Shown: positions 11,364 to 22,895 of the stretch, one piece after another
Layout: each line of letters starts with the position of its first letter
How positions within the stretch are numbered: the stretch's first letter is position 1
NCBI RefSeq assembly: GCF_914767665.1
Contig: NC_059505.1
Coordinates: 38,065,506 to 38,129,505, forward strand
Direction of reading: 5' to 3'
DNA: 64,000 nucleotides
Source of the DNA: Harmonia axyridis
Lineage: Eukaryota > Arthropoda > Insecta > Coleoptera > Coccinellidae
Made by a program: the position numbers and the translations under genes
Notes under the pieces: generated by a model
What the model saw: the letters and a program-made list of their open reading frames with translations, nothing else
The model's database searches: none
Told to the model about the DNA's origin: nothing

Positions 11364-11510
11364 TGGTACATAGAGAGGTTGGGTAAGGTTAGGTTAGGTT
11401 AGAGAGAATATTCCTGTAGAATATAATACGTAGTTACATAAAAATGTTAGGTTAGGTTAGAGAAAATATTCCTGTAGAATATGATAGGTACATAAAGAGG
11501 TTACCCTTTA
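11364..11510. repeat. Short GGTTA runs in a ~60-bp tandem duplication
   Basis: AGGTTAGGTTAGGTTAG (about 11387-11402) and GTTAGGTTAGGTTAG-like sequence (11446-11461) each precede a block close to AGAATATTCCTGTAGAATAT. The pentamer is the usual insect telomere repeat TTAGG. With only three to four units per run this is an interstitial trace, not a telomere. Confidence 0.6.
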
Positions 11511-12341
11511 ATGTTTCGAACATTCCGAACCAACTAAACGCGTCTAAAGCTTCGACTCATTCGAACTCATAAAAAAGTAATCCATCATACTCTCCCCTCA
11601 GAAAAAATACCGAAATCAATCGATTTAAACAATGCCAACCCACTCGAGACCACAATTCTTCCTTCAGTCGATTGGATTAATGATGACCCGAACGAAAATC
11701 AAACGCCCAATTCGTATACGCGTCGATTAATAACCCTGCCAAAGCTCCGGCTTTCCGGCATTTGTAGTCATTTGCGACTACCATCTAACCGATTAGCCAG
11801 CGATAGAGTTCGATGGGAAAGCGGAAAATGTGGAAAAACTGGTCTCGGTCCGGCTCCGTCGGCCTGGCCGAAGTTCAAAGTGGGACACAAAAGGACGATA
11901 CCGTTCCCGTCGGTTTTTGCGGCGAGAGAATCCGGGATATTGGTCGTTTGGAAACAATTCCCTGACTTTTTTTTTCTGGAGCTAGGAACAGTTGTAAAGG
12001 ATCCGGAATCAAAGTGCTGCAGTGGACGTCAGGTGGATTACTGTTTCGAGTTGAATTCTTGCGGCGGAAGGCCGGATGGCATCTGGACATTGTCTGCAGA
12101 TTAAATCTGACGGCTTGGACACAATCTGGTCTCGGTTTTTGGAGGGAATGGGTTGCGGGGTGATTGTTGTAGTGTTTGTGGATGGAATTTTAGAACTTTT
12201 CGTGGGATTGGACGTTGAATTTTGAGGTGAAACTCTTGATTCATTGTTCCAAGGAATTCAATAAGTGGGACAACTAAGAATCTCTTTTGCATCTCTCGCT
12301 TGGTTTGTATCTGGATTGTTGAAAAATGATGTTATACTAAC
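11511..12341. other. Less AT-rich island, no exon recognised
   Basis: Apparently single-copy. A 110-codon + strand ORF (11772-12104) and a shorter minus ORF overlap it, but neither shows a domain and both look composition-driven. It could be host regulatory sequence. Confidence 0.35.
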
Positions 12342-13273
12342 GGGTGTTTTTTTCGAAGGTATTTAACTTTAAGTTAGCATTTCTGTTCAAGATGGCGATC
12401 CATTTTACAACTGTCAAGTGATTTATTCTCAGTTTGGTTTGGAAATTCATCATGAATAGACTCACGCCTGAACAACGCTTGCAAATAGTGCAATTTTATT
12501 TCGAAAATAATGGTTCTGTGCGGAATACGTATCGCGCACTACATCCATTTTATTTTGTTTAGCGATGAAGCGCACTTCTGGTTGAATGGTTACGTCAACA
12601 AATAAAACTGCTGCATTTGGTGTGAAGCTAATTCTCAAGTGTATGTCGAAACACCGTTACATCCAGAAAAACTGACTGGTGCGCCTTATTGGCTGGTGGA
12701 ATCATTGGTCCATACTTCTTCAAAAACGATGATAGCCAGAACGTTACAATCAATGTTGATCGGTATAGAGCAATGATTACTAACTTCTTCATTCCTGAAT
12801 TGAACAACCATGATGTCCAGGATCTGTGGTTCTAACAAGACGCCGCAACATGTCACACAGCTCGTGCCACAATCGATTTATTGAAAGATACGTATGGTGA
12901 CCGCTTAATTTTACGTTTTGGACCTGTGAAGTGGCCTCCAAGATCTTGTGATTTAACACCGCTAGACTTCTTTCTGTGAGGCTATGTAGAGTCATTGGTC
13001 TATGCGGATAAGCCACAAACCCTTGACCATTTGGAAGACAACATTCGCCGTGTTATTGCCGATATACGGCCACAAATGTTGGAAAAAGTCATCGAAAATT
13101 GGACCTCCAGATTGGACTACATCCGAGCCAGCCGTGGCGGTCATATGTCAGAAATCATATTTAAAATGTAATGCCACAAGATTATCTTGCGGATTAATAA
13201 AATTCATGTCAATCGAATAATCTATCGTTGTTTTATTGCAATTTGAAGTCCTATAGTTCTAAAAAAACACTCT
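12342..13273 (+). mobile_element. Tc1/mariner DD41D-type element, internally deleted, copy 1
   Basis: Left end GGGTGTTTTTTTCGAAGGT, right end a complement of AGTGTTTTTTTAGAACTAT. The transposase N-terminus starts at ATG 12452 (MNRLTPEQRLQIVQFYFENNGS, a helix-turn-helix start). It then jumps after RNTYRAL straight into the catalytic region HFILFSDEAHF (~12550-12585), so the DNA-binding and linker region is deleted and the frame is lost. The C-terminal part continues as decayed sequence through the second (ATCHTA) and third (CDLTPLD) catalytic motifs to a TAA at 13169-13171. Family spacing between the second and third Asp is 41 residues (counted in the copy at 49599), hence the DD41D (rosa/VISITOR-like) assignment. 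It has further stops, so it is non-autonomous. Confidence 0.85.
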
Positions 13274-14096
13274 TTATTCATTCTTTTTTTTTGTTCTTTG
13301 CGGAAATCATCTTTTGTCAATTCAAATTTTATTTTTAGGAAAATAAATGCTTATAGATATGTTAGTCCGAAAGTGAAGGTGTCGGACAATATTTTGATAA
13401 TTATATCAAATGAGTTTCATCGGATAGATTCCTTCGAGCTTATAATTATTTCTATAGTTGCTTTAACTATTTCAAATGAAATCTTTGATTCCACTCCAAG
13501 CATACTGAAACGTAAGCAGCGAATATTTGAGGCGAGATAGAAATTCCTCCACCCTCATTACTAGTAATAATAAACCGGAACCGGATATCTTCCCACCTCA
13601 GGGCGACCGTCACCCCCACCCTATTAAATACCGATGAATACCGGAAATACCGAAGGTCGCGATGGCGCATTAAAACCCAATCGAGCTGGGATTCCTTCAG
13701 GCGGCAAAAATCATTTCGAAGGAATTCCATCTCACGTCCTACGCTGGGATGCTGGCAGTCCGTGAAAAAAATTAATCTCCATCAATTCTCCTCACCTGAT
13801 GGAAGAGCTTGAAGCCAGTGGAGTACACGGATATAAGCCTTAGGGGGTGAATAAAGAGTTGAAAATGGAAAAAAAATTGGTTTTTCGTTTTCAATGTCTT
13901 TTGAATTTACAGGCACTTCTTGGGATTTATGTTTACCTGTCGAAGTGTCAGCTGTTGTATTTAAACATCAAAACTTGAAGATTCGCCTGCATCAATTTCC
14001 TTTTTTTTTTAAAAGAAGTTTGCTTATGAACACGGAAGATAATTGAAAAATTTCAGGTCATCCACATCAAACTGATCAACAGAATATACTAAACCT
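13274..14096. other. No gene recognised; less AT-rich island at 13540-13830
   Basis: Apparently single-copy. The minus-strand ORF 13467-13730 and the plus-strand ORF 13298-13540 have no recognisable domain. Confidence 0.35.
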
Positions 14097-14866
14097 ACAC
14101 TGAAAAAAATTTCCGGTTTAAGGAATTCCTGTTGTTTAAACGCAACTATCATAAGGTATCACAACAGAAACATACAGTTCTGTGAACAATCTGGACTTCG
14201 AATCTAACATGTCGATTCCGGTAAAAGTGACTTGAGTTTGATGAACAGGAAGAACGGTAAATATAGCAGAGATAAGGTACTTTCAATTTGTAAGGAATAT
14301 TTCCTGTGTATATAGAATAATATTTTGCTATATTTACAAGCCATCACTGTAAAACATATGTAGTCCGGAATCAAAGGTGCAACCGGGATAAAGCATCGTA
14401 AATGTTACAGGAATATCTAGTAAAATATACGTGATAATTTTGTATAACCCAACAATATTTGTTCTACTAACAATATGAGAACATCAAATTCAACATGAAT
14501 GTTTGGTTTTTCTCAAAGAAATTCAGCTTATTCTACCGGAATATATTTTCTTATGCTAACAATATTTTAATCCTTATAATATATTCCTGTTCTATCTACG
14601 ATCCACAATACGGTTCTAACAGCTCAGAAAGTTGTTTTTAACAGAATATTCCAGTTATGTCAGAATATTATTTTTCTGTTGAAACGACAAACTGCATTTT
14701 GGTTGCATTAACTAATCTAAAACTTGTTTTTTCTAGAGAAATTAAAAGACAGGAATTGTCACGTAAAATCAACAAATATTCCTGTTGTCGCTTATATGGG
14801 GTTAATTTCCTGTAGAAATCGTCGAATTCCTGTTGTATATCCTAGTTAATTTCTTTGAGTGTACTG
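14097..14866. repeat. MITE-like block with weak inverted ends and a recurring CCTGTT motif
   Basis: It begins ACACTGAAAAAAATTTCCGG and ends in the complement of ACACTCAAAGAAATTAACTA. AATTCCTGTTGT or its complement lies close to both ends (14130s; 14760s and 14820s), and many shorter CCTGTT/AACAGGAAT echoes lie between. No ORF. Target duplication was not resolved. Confidence 0.4.
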
Positions 14867-15369
14867 ACCTAAGTTTGTGAATGAAAATGTTAACGCAGTG
14901 ACTAATGGAACTCAAAGTGCCGACAAAGAGATTCTTTGCGACAAAGGGATAATTAAATATAATATGATAGTATTCATTTACATTGGGGTCCTCAAAAATT
15001 GGAGAAATTGCTATCAAAAATTCCGCCAATTCGATTAGAGTAGTTCAGAGCTTTTACTTCAGGATCTCATTAATTTTTACTCGATTGTTCATCATCAATT
15101 TGGCATTTATAGCTTGTACGTAAATAATTATTGTACCAACGACAATCGTTTCAGATCTAGCTCTTTGATATAGCTTTGATGGTTGATGAATTCGTTGATT
15201 CAATTTTCTCAATATTATATTATTGAGCGTTATGACTTATAATGGATTTACCTCTTGAGGGGAATATTCCCCTTATACCCCCTTGGGTACGCCACTGCTT
15301 GAAGACTCGGAACTTGTGCCGTTCGGTTGAGTATCCACTTTGCGGATTATTCGAGATTCATGCATTCTA
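14867..15369. other. AT-rich DNA, nothing recognised
   Basis: Short minus-strand ORF 14802-15029 overlaps the previous repeat and has no domain. Confidence 0.35.
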
Positions 15370-15680
15370 CAGGGTGTTTTCTGCGTGATATGACACTGTA
15401 GGGAATGTAATGAAAATATTGTGTGTTTTTGAATTGAAGGTACAAACGAAAATGACAGATTCATCGGATCATTTCGAGAAAAATAGGCATATAAACATGG
15501 ATCCACAAACACTTTGTTTTTGAGGGGTTGAATTTGATTTTTTTTTTCAAGTTTTATTCTTATAACACCTTTCCTTCCCTACACAAGCTATTTGACTAAA
15601 ATTTGGCATACCTAGATATTCCAATTTGAAGTTTTTTCATGTGATATGCTTATTTTGAAGGGCAAATTTGATATTTTTTT
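15370..15680 (+). repeat. Dispersed ~260-bp repeat, copy 2
   Basis: Begins ACAGGGTGTTTTCTGC. It shares GGTACAAACGAAAATGACAG, a GATTC(A/C)TCG(G/A)AT phrase, a poly-T tract, ACCTTTCCTTCC-ACA and AAATTTGGCATA with the copy at 53370-53640, and with 2136-2390 in reverse. Confidence 0.5.
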
Positions 15681-16674
15681 TTAATACTGCTCGCTTCTTT
15701 CTTCCAGATCGTTTTTTTTTTGGTGGACTACAAGTAATTCAAGAATGTGGATTGAAAATTTGGTCAAGTATTACCCTTTTTAGTTCTTGTAGATTTTTCA
15801 TATATGCTACAAATCTCGAGGAAAAATTCAAACAATTCTCTGGTAATTCCCAGGAAAATTCAACTTCTTTTGGAGATCCAGTCAGTGAGCTGTGATAAAT
15901 AAATTAATTATAAGTTTTAGTACCTATTTACCTAATCTATAGCGGAGATTAAGTGTATGGATTTGTAATCACGGAAATAATGGGTATACTTTTCATTAGG
16001 AAATTATTGTGATCACAAATTCTCTATTGATGAGTCGTGCCTTATCGTTTATGACCATTTCCTGCTGAAAATTTTGAAATACGGAAATTGTGATGAAATA
16101 AAAAGGCGATCTATTTGGTTACCAGTGCTCAAAAATAATGTGACCTTTTCTTTGAAGATTTTCATACAGGTTGTAGAGCTTGAGCCCTAAAATGCCCTTG
16201 TAACGATCGCTAACTGAATGCGGAAGTTCATTCGACAAATATATTCGCCTCAGATGTGGTATTTGGGAGTTAAAGTGAAATGAGAAGGGCTTATGCGGTC
16301 TATGCAACACATAATACTTTGATGGACTCAACGAACGAGATATTGATAGGCCTTTGGGGTTTATACATTGAGGAAAACTGATAACACTATAGGATATGGA
16401 AACATAATCTACCTAGGTCGAATAGTTGCTACAACTTTATTTGAGCCGACTAGAGAAAATCCTCTATCCAAATTCTCTTCCTGGTAGCAATTAGTGTCCG
16501 ACGTATAGAGTGCTTTATTTCGTAGAATTTATTACTTGTGTAATAATTTTCGATCCAAATATGAACTTCAATGTGAATTGAAAGAATTTGGAAGTTTTTT
16601 GAACAATACATTAATGGCTAATGTGGGAGATGAAAATGTTATAATCTTGATTAATTTAGAAAAAATATTAAAAA
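15681..16674. other. Mostly unassigned; possible LINE C-terminal trace at 16119-16331 (-)
   Basis: A 70-codon minus-strand ORF (16119-16331) contains HFNSQIPHLRRIYLSNELP and DRYKGILGLKLYNLYENL. This weakly resembles the far C-terminus of some LINE ORF2 proteins (a '-WNELP...I..FK..L..FL' pattern). The assignment is tentative. The rest shows nothing recognisable. Confidence 0.3.
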
Positions 16675-17380
16675 TGGAGCGATACACTCTTCAACAACGA
16701 ACTCAAATTATTAAAATTCACCACAAAAATGTTGACAATTTTTTAGTCAGAGTTCACAAACTAAATTACATTTGGAACGACGTGAAGTACCTCCTCGGCC
16801 GGCAATACTGCAACTGGTAGAAAAATTTGAGCTATAAGGACAAGTTAGTGATTCGAAGAATTGAACCTTGTGCTTAGCGCAAGAACAACTGAGACTGCTG
16901 TAGCCCATAGTGTTCACAAAAACCTAGGTTTGATGATTTCTCATCGATCTTGGTAATAAGGCAATCCACAAAAGAAATTACAACGTATTTCACATGAAGA
17001 CTTAGGTATTGAGTCTTTTAAACACAAGAACACACAAGAAGTTGAGCACATTCGCTGATTGAGACCTTGAAATACATCAAAATGATCCGAATTTTCATCG
17101 AAATTAGAACTGTTGCGTTTGGGGCTCAGAAAATCCATGAGCGGTAGTTGAAAAGCCTCTCCATCCTCAACGTGTCACTGTTTGGTGAGGTTTTTGGGCT
17201 GGTGGTGTGAGTAGAACTCACTTATACAACAATGAAACTGGTGCAACGGTAAACGTGAATAGATTGGTCTACAGAGCTATGATAATGATTGTTTGTGACT
17301 GGAATTGGTAGATATTGATGTGGACGACGTTCATTTCCAACTAGACTACGCTTAGTGCCACACAAGAAACGAAACATGTG
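16675..17380 (+). pseudogene. Old Tc1/mariner-like transposase relic
   Basis: Starts with MERYTLQQRTQIIKIHHKN at 16675, the typical N-terminal helix of a transposase lineage related to the DD41D copies. Scattered remnants follow in changing frames: a DLG-L-YK-L-like piece near 16910, a FWAGGV-like remnant (~17190-17215), a YRAMI-like remnant (~17270) and a DVDDVHFQLDYA-CHTRNET segment (~17315-17370) corresponding to the second catalytic motif. Termini and the third motif are not visible. Many stops. Confidence 0.55.
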
Positions 17381-17384
17381 AAGA

Positions 17385-18590
17385 TACGAGCATAATCTCA
17401 TTATTAGCAGAGAAAATGTAAACGGGGCATCATACATTTCAACGTTTGATACAAAAGCAGAGATAAAAACCTTAGCTATACTCTGTCTCCCCGTATAGGT
17501 GCAGTGACTGGTTTGTATATTTGTTTGCAGAATAAGCTGACATTTAAAATGAAGGGCTTCCTCTTCATTCAAATAAAATCTTCTCCATCCTTTCTCTTCA
17601 CCAACGGACTTTATAATTAAATCTGAAAACAAAAAAGAAGAGAGTAATAAATGTTAGTTGTAATTATATTAATTTGTAGTTAGCGACCTATTCTGAAGAA
17701 GAAGCTGAAACTGAATGGATAGCTTGAAAACCACCATGAAATTTATAAATCGGATATGTGTTCACCAAGTGGTCAATGGTTTCTTCTACACCACACTCAC
17801 ATAGTATCAATAGAATGTCATTTGAAGAGCAAATTATAGCAACAACCATGACCAGTCCTAAGTCGATTTAATATACATCGAATTTTCCTAGGAAGATTGA
17901 ATCCTGAAACTTTCTTAGAAGGATCAATGATTAGACTTTTGTTGAAGACATTACAAGAACTCCATTCCGAACGCCAAATTTCCTTGTCACTTTCATTAGA
18001 TTGAAGGAAAGTATTAATCCATAAAGGTTTGCGTGACTTTAATCTGGCAGTTCTTGTATCTGGGAGGTAAGATACAATTGGAAATAAGTTTGGGTAGAAA
18101 TGAAATTTATCCCAAGATTTCTCGACTGCAACCTTTCTACGAATATGAGGCGGAAGTATATGTGATAGCACTGCTAACCAATGTGAAGGTGTAGATCTAA
18201 TAGTTCCACTGATAGTTCTCATAAGAACGATAAACTGTGCATCAATTTCATGAGCATGAGCACTATTGAACTAAACAGAACAACAGTATATAGCAGCAGA
18301 AAAAACCAAGGCTGAAGCTGCCGTACCAAGATACCAAGAGTGATGGCATCAGCATCGCATGAAGAACCAGCTATTTTTTGAAGGCTATTAAAATTCAAAC
18401 GTAAATTTTCTAAGTGGTCCTTGAAATTAAAAAAAGAATCAAGTTCAACCCCAAGATATTTGGGAGAATAATTATGATTCAAGACGGAATTATTGAGTTG
18501 CTGTCTTTATTTTGAAGAATTTTATCTCGGATCTTCATATCTTTATTTGATGATGCGATCTTGTAACATTTCGATGTTGCCACGTATATG
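17385..18590 (-). mobile_element. LINE family A, longest copy (RT C-terminus plus 3' UTR)
   Basis: Minus strand from ~18590: the same leader as the copy ending at 6795 (ACGTGGCAACATCGAAATG), then an 87-codon ORF (18219-18482) with MNHNYSPKYLGVELDSFFNF, the conserved YLGV of the RT thumb. Next a 134-codon ORF (17818-18222) has TIRSTPSHWLAVLSHILPPH, SWDKFHFYPNLFPIVSYLPD and LRTGHGCCYNLLFK, which leads into the terminal Cys/His region; that region is degraded at 17700-17815. The 3' UTR spans ~17640 to 17385 and matches 47340-47600 in reverse. One frame change lies near 18220. Confidence 0.75.
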
Positions 18591-18599
18591 AGAGTAATT

Positions 18600-18665
18600 A
18601 TGTAGATGTACATTATTATGTAGATCTAATAGTTCCACTGATAATTCTCATAGAAACGTTAAGCT
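18600..18665 (-). mobile_element. Tiny LINE family A fragment
   Basis: TAGATCTAATAGTTCCACTG then ATAATTCTCATAGAAACGTT repeats a piece of the adjacent copy (18190-18240) and of 6410-6455. Only ~65 bp remain. Confidence 0.5.
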
Positions 18666-19519
18666 GTACATCATTATCATCTCATACAGGAATCGACAAA
18701 CCAAATCCTCGTTTACAACAAATCAAAACCGTCATGACACCAAGTCCGTTCATTCGATCAACAGAAGACTATCATCCCTTCTCTCCAGGGCATCTCAGAG
18801 TCAGACATACAAACTTACCCTTCTCCTCCACTTTACCCCCTCTCTACCGTCCAAACAGACCTCAAATTGTAATTCGTTACGAACCGTCCAGATTGAATTT
18901 GCATCGGGCAACTGTTTGTTCATCTCCCACCACCCCCCTCCACCGATGACGAATGGACGAATCATCAACGATATCAGTGTATAACCCGTCACGTTCTAAT
19001 AATGGCCGGATCGCAGGATCCATTTGGAACGGGGCAAATTTACCCAATTATGAAATTCATCACCTTATCGAAGGACCATTGACGTACGCGCCAACCGCAC
19101 GCAATTAACTACACTGGTCCGGCATAATTTCAGATTCAATTTCTGATCGAGGTCGACCGTAACTTGTTAGAGTTAACAATCCGGTCGATAACGGTTCGAT
19201 TTCCGGATTGTTCCAGCGTTTCGATGTGCGGTTTCCGGTTGAAGAAAAAAATTTGAGGTTAGGTGGGTACTGGATGAAGTGTGGGTTTGTTTGGTGGCTG
19301 TGGATATGGTGTGGGTGTTACAGTTTTGATGGGTGGATGAATACTGATCTGGATATTTTCAAGGCTGGGGTTTGACTTCGATATTCCGATATTGATTACA
19401 ACAACAAACTTGAATAAGCGAATATGTCCTTTCCTTGTTAAACTTCTTGGAAAGACAGATCTGTTACAACTTTTTACCACCATAGTTTAGATTCAAAGGA
19501 GTGTTTTAGCAACTTAATT
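18666..19519. other. Less AT-rich single-copy-looking island
   Basis: 18730-19480 resembles no repeat in the window. It has pyrimidine-rich and CACCCCC-rich stretches and ORFs without domains (18734-18949 +, 19259-19483 -). No splice-consistent exon was seen. Confidence 0.35.
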
Positions 19520-20085
19520 ATTTTTCTTTGTCTTTCAAGACAGTCAATCCATTTTCATTTGTAGTCTTTAAGATGTCTTGAAATTCTTTGAATTTCAAGG
19601 TCCACTTGAGAAATTTACGTATGGAATTGAAGTCTGATGCCAGCACTCTTCTGCTGCTAAATATTGTTGTTCTGTCTGGTTCAATAGTGCTCATGTTCAT
19701 AAAATTGATGCACATATTAAAGTTTCTTTTTTAATTATTAGTGGAATTTTTAGATCTACATCTTTAAATTGCTTACCAGTGCTATGACATAATACTTCCA
19801 ACTCATATTCATAGACAGTTTGCAGTCGAGAAATCTTGGGATAAATTTAGTTTCTACCCGAACTTATTTCCAATTGTATCTTACCTCCCAGATATTAGAG
19901 CTGCCTGATTAAATTCAATCAAACCTTTATGGATTGATACTTTCCTTCAATTCAATAAAAGTGACAAGGAAATTTGGTGTTCGGAATGGAGTTCTTGTAA
20001 TGTCTTCAACAAAAGTCATCGTTGATACTTCAGAGAGAGTTCCAGGTTTCAATCTCCCTAGGAAGTGTTATGTTGAAACATAAGC
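19520..20085 (+). mobile_element. LINE family A, plus-strand fragment
   Basis: It is the reverse of the other copies. It reads FSAAKYCCSVWFNSAHVHKI near 19655-19710, then GIFRSTSLNCLPVL, a SREILG-FLPELISN remnant, and ends near 20070 with a NLPRK-like remnant. Stops and frameshifts are frequent. Confidence 0.65.
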
Positions 20086-20119
20086 TGGTTTCAACGTGAG
20101 CGATGATCCATTGAAGTAA

Positions 20120-21054
20120 AGGGTGTTTTTTTAGAGCTATAGAACTTTAAATTGCAATAAAACAACGATGGATTATTCGATTGATATGAATTTTATTCAT
20201 CCGCAAGATAATCTTGTGGCATTACATTTTAAATATGATTTCTGGCATATGACCGCCACGGCTGGCTCGAATGTAGTCCAATCTGGACGTGCAATTTTCA
20301 ATGACTTTTTCCAACATTTGTGGCCGTATATCGGCAATACCACGGCGAATGTTGTCTTCCAAATGGTCAGGGGTTTATGGCTTATCCGCATAGATCAATG
20401 GCTTTACATAGTCCCACAGAAAGTAGTCTAGCGGTGTTAAATCACAAGATCTTGGATTTCAATTCACAAGTCCAAAACGTGAAAGTAGCCGGTCACCAAA
20501 CGTGCCTTTCAATAAATCGATTGTGGCACAAGCTGTGTGACATGTTGCGCCATCTTGTTGGAACTACAGCTCCTGGACATCATGGTTGTTCAATTCAGGA
20601 ATGAAAAAGTTAGTAATCATGGCTCTATACCGATCACCATTGACTGTAACGTTCTGGCCATCATCGTTTTTGAAGAAGTACGGACCAATGATTCCACCAG
20701 CTCATAAAGCGCACCAAACAGTCAGTTTTTCTGGATGTAACGGTGTTTCGACATACACTTAAGGATTAGCTTCACTTCAAATGCGGCAGTTTTGTTTGTT
20801 GATGTAGCCATTCAACTAGAAGTGCGCTTCATCGTTAAACAAAATAAAATGGACGTAGTGCGCGATACGTATTACGCACAAAACCATTATTTTCGAAATG
20901 GAATTTCACTATTTGCAGGCGTTGTTCAGGCGTTAGTCTATTCACGATGAATTGCCAAACCAAACTAAGAATAAATCACTTGACAGCTGTTAAATCGGTC
21001 GCCATCTTGAACAGTAATGCCAACTTAAAGTTATATACTTCGAAAAAAACACAC
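20120..21054 (-). mobile_element. Tc1/mariner DD41D-type element, internally deleted, copy 2
   Basis: Left end AGGGTGTTTTTTTAGAGCTA, right end complementary to GTGTTTTTTTCGAAGTATAT. On the minus strand the N-terminal MNRLTPEQ-like start (~20945) is joined to the catalytic region at the same junction as copy 1 (GCGCACTACGTCCATTTTAT, ~20845-20870). The catalytic half is degraded: stops and substitutions replace several residues of the DEAHF and QQDG motifs. The C-terminal RPQMLEKVIENW-type helix and GGHMPEIIFKM end remain recognisable near 20240-20330. The + strand ORFs through this element are antisense shadows. Confidence 0.85.
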
Positions 21055-21429
21055 GTTACCTTTAAATCCAAGTATATCTACTGATCTTTTCGAAGTTGCG
21101 AGTTTGATCTTGAAATTTTTCAAGAGTGAGAAAAAACACCATAATTTCTAGACATCTTGGTGAAGTGAGAAGACGCACCAGTATTTCTAGACTTCTTAGT
21201 CGTCTACCAGCCTCTTGCAAAGATTTTTCTTAATCTAAGATACCTGTGATGCTATAACACACCAGTTAAGAGGCATCAAAGTCCCTTATTTTGGAGCTGT
21301 TTAAGTGAAATAACCAGGATTTCTTCCATCGATATGTGAAATAGGATGAACCTTGGCTTCATCACAACACTCCTGAGCCAAAAAAACATCAGCTGATTGG
21401 AAAGCAGTAGGTAAAAGCCTTCCAAAGGA
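21055..21429. other. Unassigned spacer
   Basis: No domain seen. The part from ~21290 may be further decayed mariner sequence leading into the next relic, but it cannot be read as protein. Confidence 0.3.
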
Positions 21430-21625
21430 ATCAAAATCTCAATATCAGCTGGCAAGGTTATGGCATACCTATTTTAAAACGTGCATGGTATAGTGTTCAT
21501 TTACTATCTTGATGAAGGTAAGACCATCAACAGTAATAACGTTGTCAATAGAGTGCAGAAATAAAAAAAACATACTCAAATGCAAAAAAAAAATTATTCT
21601 CTTTCACCAAATGTCTCAAAGTGAT
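21430..21625 (+). pseudogene. Mariner transposase relic (middle part)
   Basis: Fragments align by eye with the mariner block at 62994-63248: a SWQGYGIPIL-type piece (from 'GKVMASV'), a YSVHLLS piece (from 'IIFIDYHQKG'), then TINS, and a K-rich KKIILFHQM run at 21570-21612, equivalent to KKVLFHQD at the second catalytic Asp. Frames change repeatedly. Confidence 0.45.
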
Positions 21626-22664
21626 GAAAATCGAATTAAGCTTCCGACTGAATCCTCGCAACGAGTTTTTTCGAAAACAATCAAAAATAAAATATCCTCA
21701 AAATAGTCCAAGGAATAACCTGTTGAATTTTTGCCGCATGTTTACGTAACAGCCTGTATATTAAGTCTAGGTGATTCCCACCCATCCATAAATAACTCTC
21801 CACCCCTACACCCCCTGCACCCTCACCCCCAAATTAATCATGTCTTCCAGACCGTTGCATACAAACCCATTCTTGCCACCGGCTCGGCCAAAGCTGCACC
21901 TGAAGAGAACACGGGGGTGGTCTTCAAAACCACCCCCGTTTCGTGCTCTGATTAATATTTTTCAAACTAGAAATTATTCGCACCCCCCGAAGGGAAGAGG
22001 CTGACCTACATGTCTGCTTCATTCGGGCTCAAGTAACAAAATTAAATTTCAGACAGCACGCTCTCTTTGTTGTTTCGCATAACAAACGTCAACTACAATA
22101 ACACAGAGGGTAATATAATATTCTGCTGCCCGAGGGTTGTTCGGATGGGAAGCACAGGAGAGGGGTAGAGATCGATCTCGCCTAAGCCCTCGTGTTCAAT
22201 TTTATCGGGGGTAGGTTGCATTTGTTTGGGGATTGATCACGCAACCCCCTGCCTGGATTGGATGGGGTTGGAGGGTGTGTTGATATGGGTTTATTTGTTG
22301 TTCGTGGGGGTAGGTCTAGAGGTGTCTTGATGGTTTTAGTTGACTTTTATATGCACATACTATCGCGTCACTCAGTAACTGATTTTGACATTACAAAGGG
22401 GGACTTTGGATCTTTGGACCCCCCTCAAATTCCAACGATTCAGAGAAATTATGTCAATGGAAAAAACCTTATGTCTCTTATGGATTTTCGTTCATTATTT
22501 ATCATCCGGCGTCATTCATTTCTTCGATCGGCAACTTCAATATCAATATCAATTTCTTGGGGGTTACTTCTTCAACATTACCTTACCTTGCCACCAAGTA
22601 GTAGTTCACCAAATAGCAAGTAGCAGTAGTTGAACAAATAGCAATAGTAGTTGAAAAAATAGCG
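21626..22664. other. Less AT-rich single-copy-looking island
   Basis: 21740-22340 is CCC/GGG-rich relative to the window and has no internal repeat partner. ORFs (21731-21955, 22258-22623, 22385-22633) overlap in different frames with no domain. No exon called. Confidence 0.35.
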
Positions 22665-22860
22665 AAGTTAAAGTGGCAGTGGGCTGGACATGTTGCACGC
22701 CAGAATCTGAATTGTTGGGAGACCACTTAAGAGATGTCAAGATGACATCAAGGAGATCGCAGGAAATCAGTGGATGAAGAAAGCACGGGATAAGAAAACA
22801 TGGAAGAGTTTAGAAGAGGCCTATATCCAACATTGGATGTCAAATGGCCGAAGAGAGAGC
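22665..22860 (+). pseudogene. RTE-type LINE, extreme C-terminus
   Basis: Reads RWAGHVARQNLN at 22681, then a DDIKEIAGNQWMKKARDKK-like run and KTWKSLEEAYIQHWMSNG (22774-22848, in frame for 36 codons). This is the conserved end of LINE ORF2 proteins that carry 'WAGHVAR...W.DDI...W...A.DR..W..L.EAYIQ.W'. Only ~65 codons remain. A related end is at 53640-53825. Confidence 0.65.
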
Positions 22861-22895
22861 GAGAGAGAGAGAGACAGAGAGAGAGAGAGAGATGA
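22852..22895 (+). repeat. (GA)n microsatellite
   Basis: GAGAGAGCGAGAGAGAGAGA followed by more GA units, directly after the LINE C-terminus. It produces a spurious Arg-Glu-rich ORF continuation. Confidence 0.9.

Noticed and set aside
20168..20604. Overlapping + strand ORFs repeated at 38071-38507 and 49657-50084
   Set aside because: They recur only because the DD41D element recurs; they are antisense to its coding strand.
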